A stretch of DNA of 8,431 nucleotides from Desulfovibrio sp. Lineage in GTDB: Bacteria > Desulfobacterota > Desulfovibrionia > Desulfovibrionales > Desulfovibrionaceae. Within the stretch, counting starts at the first letter, position 1, and the number at the start of each line of letters is the position of its first letter. The stretch is taken from positions 70,109 to 78,539 of the forward strand of contig JAAUYX010000091.1 in the NCBI GenBank assembly GCA_014804905.1, written 5' to 3'. Position numbers and translations under genes: made by a program. Shown here one piece after another: positions 1-6,122 of this stretch. The notes under the pieces were generated by a model. It was not told the DNA's origin, searched no databases, and saw only the letters and a list, made by a program, of their open reading frames with translations.

Positions 1-420
1 GCGCGCGTCTGGATCATCAATGAGGAAAACACGCTGGAGCCCCGCGACGACATGGCCGGCACGGCCGACCCCTATGTGGTGCCCTTTGCGGAAATCTACG
101 GCGTCTCCCAGTACGCGGAGGCCCAGCCCGAGAAGGAAGCCGTCAATACTTGCGCCAAGGCCTTCGCCGAGCTCAACCTGGGTCTTACCCGCGAGCAGGC
201 CGAGGCCGAGGCCGCGCGCTGTATGCACTGCGGCCACTGCAAGGCCTGCGGCACCTGCGTGGACGACTGCCCCGGCTATGTGCTCGAAATGGTGCCCTTC
301 CGCAGCATCGAGCGCCCGCAGGTGGAGCACGGCGACGAATGCTGGCACTGCGCCAACTGCCGCACGAGCTGCCCCACCGGGGCCATCGCCTTCACCTTCC
401 CGCTCAGGATGCAGGTCTAG
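1..420 (+). CDS. GltD-like FAD/NAD(P) oxidoreductase, C-terminal iron-sulfur end (5' partial)
   Basis: Only the last 139 codons are in the window; the frame is open from base 1 and stops at TAG 418-420. A segment with the pattern F-A-E-L-x-L-G-L-T-x-E-Q-A-x-x-E-A-x-R-C is typical of the iron-sulfur module of glutamate-synthase small-subunit (GltD)-like flavoenzymes. It leads into CMHCGHCKACGTCVDDCP, six cysteines that include a classical CxxCxxCxxxCP set. A second CxxCxxCxxxCP set (CWHCANCRTSCP) follows about 35 residues later. Ten cysteines in all imply at least two [4Fe-4S] clusters. GltD-like subunits usually take electrons from NAD(P)H through FAD and pass them to iron-sulfur partners, but the FAD and NAD(P) domains lie outside the window, so the full architecture is inferred. 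The gene precedes a porin, a ferredoxin and an FrdA/AprA-like flavoprotein on the same strand, which suggests it is their electron-input module. Another iron-sulfur oxidoreductase with a fused ferredoxin tail is possible. Confidence 0.75.
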   Translation, partial: ARVWIINEENTLEPRDDMAGTADPYVVPFAEIYGVSQYAEAQPEKEAVNTCAKAFAELNLGLTREQAEAEAARCMHCGHCKACGTCVDDCPGYVLEMVPFRSIERPQVEHGDECWHCANCRTSCPTGAIAFTFPLRMQV

Positions 421-447
421 CCAGCACAGATACACGATGGGGGAACA

Positions 448-480
448 CCCGCGCCGGCAGTACGGGCCTGTCGGCGCGGG
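448..480 (+). promoter_or_regulatory. Intercistronic stem-loop upstream of the porin gene
   Basis: Bases 448-460 pair with 468-480 in a 13-bp stem with one G-U pair, closed by a 7-base loop. The outer nine pairs (CCCGCGCCG with CGGCGCGGG) are perfect. No T-run follows, so it is a poor intrinsic terminator. It lies in the 100-bp gap between the oxidoreductase stop and the porin start. An RNA stability or processing element, or a partial terminator, are the likely roles. No convincing promoter is visible in this gap. Confidence 0.6.
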
Positions 481-520
481 ACTGGTTGGAGCGCCCGGAC
501 GGCATGAATGGGGGTTCGTC

Positions 521-2110
521 ATGCTTTCCTGTATTTTCAAATCCAGAAAACTTGTCCTGGGCTTCCTGGCGGCTGCCCTGACAAGTGCGGCCCTTGTGGG
601 CGCGCCGCTCAAGGCCGAGGCCATCGACTTCAAGGCCCACGGCTGGTGGCTGTTCAGCGCCCAGTACGGCCAGAACGGCAACTTCAGCAACAAGGGCCAC
701 ACGGGCTACGACAATCTTGAGGATGACTTCGAGGCCCGCTCGCGCGTACGCCTCCAGTTGGACGCCGTGGCCTCCGAAAACGTGAGCGGCCAGGTCTATT
801 TTGAAATCGGCAAGTTCATCTGGGGCAAGGCCAAGGACCCGCAGGGCGGCGGCGCGCTCGGCGCGGACGGCACCATCGTCAAGCTCAAGCGCGCCTATAT
901 CGACTGGATGGTGCCCCAGACCGACCTTTCCGTGCGCATGGGCATCCAGGCCTTCCGCTCCCCCTATTTCGCGCTCGACGGGCCGACGGTGCTCACGGCC
1001 GACGGCGCGGGCATCACGGCCAACTACAAGATCAACGACAATGTGAGCGTCACCGGCTTCTGGATGCGTCCCTACAACGACAACTACATTTCCGAAAGCG
1101 GCCGCCAGGACGGCTTCCTCGACAATACGGACTTCGGCGGCCTGTTCATCCCGCTGCGCTTCGACGGCGTTGCCATGACGCCCTGGGGCATCTACGGCGC
1201 CATCGGCCCCAATACCTTCCGCACCGACAAAAAGCCCGCCGAAGGCGACAACCGCTTCTTCGGCCAGCGCATCAACGGCGTGGACGGCAACTACTTCATG
1301 AGCGGCATGTTCCCGCTCATGGCCAACAAGACAGCCATCAACCGCAAGACGCCCAGCGAATACGGCAACGCCTGGTGGGGCGGTCTCACGGGCGAGCTCA
1401 CCTTCTGGGACCCCTTCCGCGTGGCCTGGGAATTCACCTACGGCAGCGTGGACTGGATGAATGACGCGGCCATGAACCGCAAGGGCTGGATGGGCGCCCT
1501 GCTCTTCGAGTACAAGCTGGACTGGGGCATCCCCGGCCTCTATGGCTGGTATTCCTCGGGCGATGACGACGACCTCGGCAACGGCTCCGAGCGGATGCCC
1601 TACATCGTCAACGACTTCGGCGTCTCCGGCTTCTCGGACACCTTCGCCGGCCCGGACATCAACGGCCTCGAACGCGACCGCGTCATGGCCAACACACTCA
1701 TCGGCACTTGGGGCGTGGGCGCGCGCCTCAAGGACATGAGCTTCCTGCCGAAGCTGCGCCATACCCTGCATGTGAGCCTCTGGGGTGGCACCAACAGCTC
1801 CGGCATCCTCGAGAAAATCCACGACCGCACAGGCAAGTGGATGTCGCCCAACGTCAACGACTCTACCAACTTCGTGGTGCCCGTGGGCCGCGACAACATC
1901 TACCTCACGGACAAGGACTACGCCCTCGAGATGGGCCTGCTCAACCAGTACAAGATATACGAGAACCTCTCCGTGAATCTTGAGGCGAGCTACATCCACC
2001 TGATGCTCGACAAGTCCGACGACACCTGGGGCCTCGCCACCACGGGCGGCGGCAAGCGCGGCATCCGCGACGCCTGGAACGTGAGCGCGCTCTTTATCTA
2101 CGCCTTCTAA
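521..2110 (+). CDS. Outer-membrane homotrimeric porin, Desulfovibrio type
   Basis: Encodes 529 aa. The ATG at 521 is chosen because it follows a G-run (510-514, 6-base spacing) and opens a clear Sec signal peptide; the frame stays open further upstream, but that reading is not plausible protein. The signal has basic K7-S-R-K10, a hydrophobic core at about 11-28, and an A-E-A site giving mature protein from I35 (IDFKAHGWW). The mature start, the D-x-F-E-A-R-x-R-V-R-L-Q-L-D-A-V-A-S-E segment near residues 69-87 and the following VYFEIG match what I know of the Desulfovibrio major porin family. Alternating aromatic strands, many Gly/Asp/Asn turns and a terminal Phe (IYAF) fit a beta-barrel that exports through Bam. 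Such porins form trimers that pass small hydrophilic solutes, often anions. Its place inside a redox operon, between an iron-sulfur oxidoreductase and a ferredoxin, suggests it admits that system's substrate. This is inference; it could simply be one of several general porins. Confidence 0.93.
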   Translation: MLSCIFKSRKLVLGFLAAALTSAALVGAPLKAEAIDFKAHGWWLFSAQYGQNGNFSNKGHTGYDNLEDDFEARSRVRLQLDAVASENVSGQVYFEIGKFIWGKAKDPQGGGALGADGTIVKLKRAYIDWMVPQTDLSVRMGIQAFRSPYFALDGPTVLTADGAGITANYKINDNVSVTGFWMRPYNDNYISESGRQDGFLDNTDFGGLFIPLRFDGVAMTPWGIYGAIGPNTFRTDKKPAEGDNRFFGQRINGVDGNYFMSGMFPLMANKTAINRKTPSEYGNAWWGGLTGELTFWDPFRVAWEFTYGSVDWMNDAAMNRKGWMGALLFEYKLDWGIPGLYGWYSSGDDDDLGNGSERMPYIVNDFGVSGFSDTFAGPDINGLERDRVMANTLIGTWGVGARLKDMSFLPKLRHTLHVSLWGGTNSSGILEKIHDRTGKWMSPNVNDSTNFVVPVGRDNIYLTDKDYALEMGLLNQYKIYENLSVNLEASYIHLMLDKSDDTWGLATTGGGKRGIRDAWNVSALFIYAF

Positions 2111-2134
2111 TCCTGCCCATCCCTCCTGCCTCAT

Positions 2135-2170
2135 GTTGCCGGGGCTTCCCGCAAGGGGAGTCCCGGCAAC
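2135..2170 (+). promoter_or_regulatory. Intercistronic stem-loop with GCAA tetraloop, porin-ferredoxin gap
   Basis: Bases 2135-2150 pair with 2155-2170 without a bulge: 16 bp including two G-U pairs, capped by a GCAA (GNRA-type) tetraloop at 2151-2154. No T-run follows; instead the ferredoxin ribosome binding site (GGGAG, 2171-2175) starts at the next base. The position just after the porin stop fits a 3' stabiliser or processing structure that sets porin mRNA apart from the downstream redox genes. It could also lower translation of the ferredoxin by crowding its ribosome binding site. Confidence 0.7.
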
Positions 2171-2183
2171 GGGAGAAAACCCC

Positions 2184-2429
2184 ATGATAAAAAGCATCGA
2201 CCGCGACACCTGCATCGGCTGCGGCGCCTGCGTGCGCATCTGCCCGCTGGACACCCTGCGCATGGGCGAGGACGACAAGGCCTATATCGCCTACCCGGAC
2301 GACTGCATGACCTGCTTCCTCTGCGAGCGGGCCTGTCCCTCTGGGGCCGTGGACGTGGACCCGCTGCGCGAGGTTTTGCCGCCCACCTTCCCCGACGTGC
2401 CCGTCGAGCTTGGCGGAGGCCGCGCATGA
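2184..2429 (+). CDS. 2[4Fe-4S] ferredoxin, AprB/electron-transfer-like subunit
   Basis: Encodes 81 aa. The ATG at 2184 is preferred over an upstream in-frame ATG at 2133, because it has GGGAG eight bases upstream and the earlier codons fall inside the stem-loop. Two classical cluster motifs are visible: C10-x2-C13-x2-C16-x3-C20-P and C41-x2-C44-x2-C47-x3-C51-P. Each is followed by the usual hydrophobic and acidic residues. The 30-residue tail after the second motif is Pro/Gly-rich and may dock the partner. The protein has no signal peptide, so it should act in the cytoplasm. Its stop overlaps the flavoprotein start (ATGA, 2426-2429), indicating translational coupling and probably a 1:1 complex, as in adenylylsulfate reductase BA or fumarate reductase BA pairs. 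It is shorter than a typical AprB (about 150 aa). The expected role is to pass electrons between the GltD-like oxidoreductase and the FAD subunit. Confidence 0.9.
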   Translation: MIKSIDRDTCIGCGACVRICPLDTLRMGEDDKAYIAYPDDCMTCFLCERACPSGAVDVDPLREVLPPTFPDVPVELGGGRA

Positions 2430-4171
2430 AAAGCGACGTGAAAATCAACCGCGTGGAGACGGACCTGCTCATCCTCGGCGGCGGCTCGGCGGGCCTCTGG
2501 GCCGCGCACCGCTTCACCGAGCTCATGCCCGGTCGCAAGGTCACCATCGTGGACAAGGGCCCGCAGGACTGGGGCGGCCTCATGACCATGGCCGGCGGCG
2601 ACTTCGAGGCCGTGCTTCCCCCGGACACGGTGGACGAATGGCTCGAGGACCTCGTGTATTACTTCGACGGCCTCTGCGACCAGCCGCTCATGGAGGCCCT
2701 GCTTTCCCGCTCGGCCGACAGAATGCGCGACTATGAGCGCTTCGGCTGCGAATTTTTCCACACCCCGGACGGCAGGCTCAAGAGCGTGCCGCAGCGCGGG
2801 CTCCCGCATGTGAAGCTCTACCCCGCGCAGCAAAAGGGCCGCGGCGGCGAGCTCATGGCCAAGAGCCTCGTGGTGCGCCTCAAGGAGGCGGGTGTCACGC
2901 GGCTGGGGCGCATCATGCTCACCGACTACCTCGTGCGCGACGGCCGCGTCGTGGGCGCGGCGGGCTTCCACTGCAGAACGGGCGAGGCCTGGATATTCAA
3001 GGCCGGGGCCATTATCGCGGCCACGGGCATGGGCGGCTGGAAAACCTCCTACGGCAAGAACACGCCCACCGGCGAAGGGATGCAGATGGCCTTCGAGGCC
3101 GGGGCCGAGCTGCAGGACCTGGAATTCTGCCGCGTGTGGAACATGCCGCGCCTTTTCGCCTGGGAGGGGCAGACCCATCTTTTCCCGCTGGGCGCGCGCT
3201 TTGTGAACCGGCTGGGCGAAAACTTCATGAGCCGCTATTCGCCCATCCTCGGCCCCAACACGGACCCGCACTTCACCACCATCGGCATGGCGCTGGAGAT
3301 TCGCGCAGGCCGCGGGCCCATCATCTTTGACGTGAGCGCCCTGCGCGGCGAGGACATGGTCCTGCTCAAGCCGCAGACCGGCTGGCAGAAGCTCAACTAT
3401 GACAAGCTCTGCAGGCTCGGGCTCGACCTCTTCAAGGACAATACCGAATGGGTGCCGCAGATGACCGTCTCGCATGGAGGCATCCGCGCGGGCATCGACG
3501 GCGCGACAGCCGTGGGCGGCCTCTTTGCCGCGGGCACGGCGCGCAGCCTCGAGCCCGGCGTCTATGCGGGCGGCTTCGCCCTCATGACCACGGCGGTGAC
3601 CGGCTACATGGTGGGCGAGACCGCCGCCGCGTGGCTCAAGGACGCGGACGCGGCCCCGGCCCTTGACGAAAGCGAGGCCAAGGCTTGCCTTGACCGGGCC
3701 TATGCGCCGCTGGGACGCACGGGCGCGGATACGCTGACGCCCAAGGAAGTGCTGACAAAGCTCCAGGCCGCGGTCTTTCCCTACGATGTGTCCATCGTCA
3801 AGAACGGGCCGGCCCTGGAAAAGGCGCTTACGGAAATCCGGCGCATCAAGGCGGAGGAACTGCCGCGCATGGCAGCGGCCGATCCGCACTACCTGCTCAA
3901 GCTGCGGGAGGTCAACGCCATCGCCTTTGTGAGCGAGCTCTATGTGCGCGCCTCGCTCGAGCGCAAGGAGACCCGTGCCGGCCACTTCCGCGAGGATTAT
4001 CCGCACATGGACCCGGCGGGTCCGGCGTGGCTCTTCATCCGCCACGGCGCGGACGGCGAGCCGGAATTCGTGCGCGAGCGCGTGCCGCTGGAAAAGTGGA
4101 AGGTACCGCTCACCCGCTGCTATCAGGACAACTTCAACTTTGTGGCGGCCGAGGAGACGGCAAAAGCGTAG
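2426..4171 (+). CDS. FAD-dependent oxidoreductase, fumarate reductase/AprA flavoprotein superfamily, substrate unknown
   Basis: Encodes 581 aa with GGAGG six bases before the ATG. The N-terminal V-E-T-D-L-L-I-L-G-G-G-S-A-G (10-23) is a dinucleotide-binding fold with the GxGxxG-type loop. I197-A-A-T-G-M-G-G204 and G365-L-F-A-A-G-T371 are further FAD contacts of the family, and E515-T-R-A-G-H-F-R-E-D-Y-P matches the C-terminal R-G-A-H-x-R-x-D-Y-P element of SdhA/FrdA/AprA. The reaction cannot be read off. The position that holds Q-F-H-P-T-G in succinate dehydrogenase and fumarate reductase reads F234-C-R-V-W-N-M-P241, and the H-x-x-M-G-G element reads T347-V-S-H-G-G352. The R270 of F-M-S-R-Y is kept. 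No signal peptide is present, so it is cytoplasmic, unlike many periplasmic flavin reductases of this superfamily. Coupling to the ferredoxin gene suggests one complex. It is shorter than AprA (about 650 aa), so it is not the sulfate-respiration enzyme. Family is certain, substrate is not. Confidence 0.88.
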   Translation: MKSDVKINRVETDLLILGGGSAGLWAAHRFTELMPGRKVTIVDKGPQDWGGLMTMAGGDFEAVLPPDTVDEWLEDLVYYFDGLCDQPLMEALLSRSADRMRDYERFGCEFFHTPDGRLKSVPQRGLPHVKLYPAQQKGRGGELMAKSLVVRLKEAGVTRLGRIMLTDYLVRDGRVVGAAGFHCRTGEAWIFKAGAIIAATGMGGWKTSYGKNTPTGEGMQMAFEAGAELQDLEFCRVWNMPRLFAWEGQTHLFPLGARFVNRLGENFMSRYSPILGPNTDPHFTTIGMALEIRAGRGPIIFDVSALRGEDMVLLKPQTGWQKLNYDKLCRLGLDLFKDNTEWVPQMTVSHGGIRAGIDGATAVGGLFAAGTARSLEPGVYAGGFALMTTAVTGYMVGETAAAWLKDADAAPALDESEAKACLDRAYAPLGRTGADTLTPKEVLTKLQAAVFPYDVSIVKNGPALEKALTEIRRIKAEELPRMAAADPHYLLKLREVNAIAFVSELYVRASLERKETRAGHFREDYPHMDPAGPAWLFIRHGADGEPEFVRERVPLEKWKVPLTRCYQDNFNFVAAEETAKA

Positions 4172-4193
4172 CTTTCGGCAGATGGCGCCTGGA

Positions 4194-4229
4194 AAAACAG
4201 GCCGCGCCCCGAGGGGTACGGCCTGTTTT
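4194..4229. terminator. Bidirectional intrinsic terminator between convergent operons
   Basis: AAAACAGGCC (4194-4203) pairs with GGCCTGTTTT (4220-4229). One more G-C pair and, after a mismatch, an inner C-rich/G-rich helix complete the stem. The plus strand ends in TTTT followed by GCGTTT, and the minus strand ends in TTTTT. It lies 22 bp after the flavoprotein stop and 26 bp beyond the stop of the convergent minus-strand gene, so it can serve both. Confidence 0.9.
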
Positions 4230-4255
4230 GCGTTTATGGGTAAGAGAAAGAGGGT

Positions 4256-4990
4256 TCACGCATCCCGGCCCATCTGTTCGGCCACGGCCAGCGCCTTGTG
4301 GCCCTGCATGGCCCCGAATTCATGGACGCCGGTCACAAAAAGCCGCCCCCTGTCCTTCCAGCGCTTCAGCCCCAGCATCTGCCGGTAGGCCTCCGCCGCT
4401 CCGGCGAAGGAGCGCGGGAACAGGCTTTCGCCGCACATGAGCAGCATGGCCTCCCGCACCTTCATGTCCCTGAGCCGGTTCTTGCGCGAATACGGATACA
4501 TCCTGTCCATGGCGCACTTGATGTGGCCGCTGAAATTGTACCAGTAGAGCGGGCTGCAAAAGACGAGCATGTCCGCCTGCTCGAGCCTGGGCCAGAACTC
4601 CGCGAAGCCGTCCTCCACCACGCAGGGCTCTCCCGTGCTCCAGCAGCCGTCGCAATGGAGGCAGGCGCCCAGGGGCGTGAGGCCGGAGTGGAACGCGGCC
4701 ACCGTATGCCCGGCCTCCCGTGCGCCCTCCATGAAGGCGTCCGCCAGAAGCAGGCTGTTGCCGCCCTCACGGGCGCTCCCCGTGACCACGAGGATGTTTT
4801 TCTTCTCGCCCGAGCCTTCAGTGGTGAAGGATTCCACATGGATGGGGGTGGTGGAGGAAAAATGCCGGTAAAGCGCGCCGCCGCCCACGGCCAGCGCCGC
4901 GGCCGCCCCGGCCACGGTGAACAGCTTGCGGCGCGAGAACTTTCTTGCGGCTTTGTTGCCCCCGGACGCGGTATTTTGCTGGTCAGCCAT
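4256..4990 (-). CDS. Flavodoxin-fold NAD(P)H-dependent FMN reductase / iron-sulfur flavoprotein with Tat-type N-terminus
   Basis: Encodes 244 aa, with a strong AGGGGGA ribosome binding site just before the ATG at 4990. Residues 16-41 carry basic residues, S19-R20-R21-K-L-F and an Ala/Gly-rich hydrophobic stretch, which is a twin-arginine signal or anchor. No clear A-x-A cleavage site follows, so it may stay membrane-anchored facing the periplasm. The flavodoxin-like domain begins near residue 64 (KKNILVVTGSAREGGNS, FMN phosphate loop at 70-79). C110-x2-C113-x2-C116-x6-C123 matches the compact cysteine motif of iron-sulfur flavoproteins (CX2CX2CX4-7C), and S-P-L-Y-W-Y-N-F-S-G-H-I-K is the usual second FMN-contact loop. 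Family members reduce flavins, quinones, metals or small acceptors using FMN; the substrate here is unknown. It follows the radical SAM gene by 14 bp on the same strand, so the two are probably one transcript. The cysteines could bind a [4Fe-4S] cluster or be a plain flavodoxin-family variant. Confidence 0.87.
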   Translation of the reverse strand: MADQQNTASGGNKAARKFSRRKLFTVAGAAAALAVGGGALYRHFSSTTPIHVESFTTEGSGEKKNILVVTGSAREGGNSLLLADAFMEGAREAGHTVAAFHSGLTPLGACLHCDGCWSTGEPCVVEDGFAEFWPRLEQADMLVFCSPLYWYNFSGHIKCAMDRMYPYSRKNRLRDMKVREAMLLMCGESLFPRSFAGAAEAYRQMLGLKRWKDRGRLFVTGVHEFGAMQGHKALAVAEQMGRDA

Positions 4991-5004
4991 TCGGTCCCCC
5001 TTTT

Positions 5005-5901
5005 TCAGAGCGAGCGCATCCGCCTGCGGTCCACCATGCGCTCCAGCTCCTCCTCGGAGCAGGAGGCCAGGGTCTCGTCGATATCGGCGAGCACCTCGGC
5101 CTTGGCGGCCGCGTCGCGGTTGGCGAAGCGGTAATTGAGCGGATTGAGATAATGTACGCCGTCATAAATGGTGTCGATATCGAGATTCTGCAGGAAGGTG
5201 CGCAATTCCTCGATTTTTTCCCGCTCGGAGGCCTCGGTGAACTCGCCGCGTCGCGCCATTTCCGCCACCGGCGTGCCCGCGAAAAGCGTCATGCCCGTGG
5301 TGGTGATGCGCCGGGGATGCACCTTGTTGAACATGCGCGCCGTGGCCTCGCCGCTGGCCTTGCCCATGCCCTTGCCGCCCATGCCGAGAATGTAGAAATT
5401 GGTATAGGTCATACCCGCATCGTCGAGGCGCAGCAGTTGCTCCACCGTCTCGGCGGAGTCATGGCCCTTGTTCATGAGCCGGAGCACGTCGTCATGGCCG
5501 TTTTCCGTGCCGATATAGATGTGCCGGAGGCCGAGGTCGCGCAGTTCGGCAAGCTCGGCGTCGCTCTTGGCCGTGATGTCGTCGATGCGGCCTTGGAGAC
5601 TCACGCGCGAAAAGCGCGGAAAATGCCTGCGCAGCACTTCGAGATATTCCCTGAGCTTGCGCACGGGCAGCGCCAGCGGGTTGGAGCCGGTCATATAGAC
5701 GGCCGTATCCGGCGGGAAAAAAGGCTTGTGGACGAGCACCTCGCGCTCCAGCTCTTCCGGCGTGACCGCCATGAAGGGATAGCCGCGCGAGACATAGCAG
5801 AAATGGCAGTCATTATAGGTGCAGCCCTGGGTGGCGCGCAGAAGCAGCGAATGGGCCTCCTGCGGCGGCCGCATGGCGGGTTCGGTGAATGCTCTCATCA
5901 T
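5005..5901 (-). CDS. Radical SAM protein (COG1032-like, CX4CX2C cluster motif)
   Basis: Encodes up to 298 aa; two adjacent ATG codons (5901 and 5898) follow a run of six G, and the second has the better spacing, so the protein may begin one residue later. The cluster motif is G26-C27-T-Y-N-D-C32-H-F-C35, a CX4CX2C spacing that recurs in a branch of radical SAM proteins, rather than the textbook CX3CX2C. Further barrel features include M-T-G-S-N-P (glycine-rich SAM contact), S-L-Q-G-R-I-D-D, and I-Y-I-G-T-E-N-G-H with the conserved acidic residue after a Gly. The C-terminal 60 residues are charged and helical and have no second cysteine cluster, which argues against SPASM or Twitch domains. 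The protein is cytoplasmic. Known relatives are mostly uncharacterised, so no reaction is assigned. It heads an operon with the Tat-type flavoprotein and could modify that protein, or make a small product with it; both are speculative. Confidence 0.85.
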   Translation of the reverse strand: MMRAFTEPAMRPPQEAHSLLLRATQGCTYNDCHFCYVSRGYPFMAVTPEELEREVLVHKPFFPPDTAVYMTGSNPLALPVRKLREYLEVLRRHFPRFSRVSLQGRIDDITAKSDAELAELRDLGLRHIYIGTENGHDDVLRLMNKGHDSAETVEQLLRLDDAGMTYTNFYILGMGGKGMGKASGEATARMFNKVHPRRITTTGMTLFAGTPVAEMARRGEFTEASEREKIEELRTFLQNLDIDTIYDGVHYLNPLNYRFANRDAAAKAEVLADIDETLASCSEEELERMVDRRRMRSL

Positions 5902-5954
5902 CCCCCCGAAGGTGGGTTTGAGTTGTGGCGGAGGGCGCGGACGCGCTTCAGGCT

Positions 5955-5969
5955 CATATTTTTAATATG
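5955..5969. promoter_or_regulatory. Dyad operator candidate over the -10 region
   Basis: CATATT (5955-5960) and AATATG (5964-5969) form a perfect 6-bp inverted repeat with a 3-base centre. It overlaps the -10 box of the minus-strand promoter. The position would let a bound repressor block RNA polymerase. AT-rich dyads also arise by chance in -10 regions, so the role is inferred. Confidence 0.4.
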
Positions 5970-5986
5970 TGCTAAAAAAGTGTCAA
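5958..5986 (-). promoter_or_regulatory. Sigma-70 promoter of the radical SAM-flavoprotein operon
   Basis: On the minus strand the -35 box is a full-consensus TTGACA (5986-5981). The -10 is TAAAAA (5964-5959, 16-bp spacing) or AAAAAT (5963-5958, 17-bp spacing), four of six matches each. The surrounding bases are unusually AT-rich for this GC-rich window. The start codon at 5901 would leave a leader of roughly 50 bases. Confidence 0.7.
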
Positions 5987-6057
5987 GGCTGCGGCCCGCA
6001 ACCCTTCCGCGGCGCACGGGGGCCTGCCGTGGCTCCCACGCCGGAAAATGACCGCCC

Positions 6058-6085
6058 TTGCGGCATTTACAATACTGGCTATTTT
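6058..6085 (+). promoter_or_regulatory. Weak promoter candidate for the diguanylate cyclase gene
   Basis: TTGCGG (6058-6063) and TATTTT (6080-6085) are 16 bp apart, each with four of six consensus positions. They sit 38 bp before the chosen cyclase start, in a locally AT-rich stretch divergent from the radical SAM operon. No better site was seen in 5987-6122. Confidence 0.35.
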
Positions 6086-6122
6086 AGTAGTATGGGAACA
6101 AAAGCCGAAATGGGAGCAGCCG

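Noticed and set aside
20..520. Upstream extension of the porin frame
   Set aside because: The extension overlaps the iron-sulfur oxidoreductase in another frame, is Arg/Pro/Ser-rich nonsense, and the signal peptide begins exactly at the ATG at 521.
404..2278. Long minus-strand open frame opposite the porin (and similar ones at 2291-4045 and 6084-8210)
   Set aside because: These mirror GC-rich codon bias of the real plus-strand genes, are low-complexity in Ala/Val/His/Arg, lack family motifs and run across gene boundaries and terminators.
6048..6122. Earlier ATG for the cyclase giving a short hydrophobic N-terminus
   Set aside because: It lacks a good ribosome binding site and covers the AT-rich promoter-like bases; the ATG at 6123 has GGGAG at proper spacing. 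It cannot be fully excluded.
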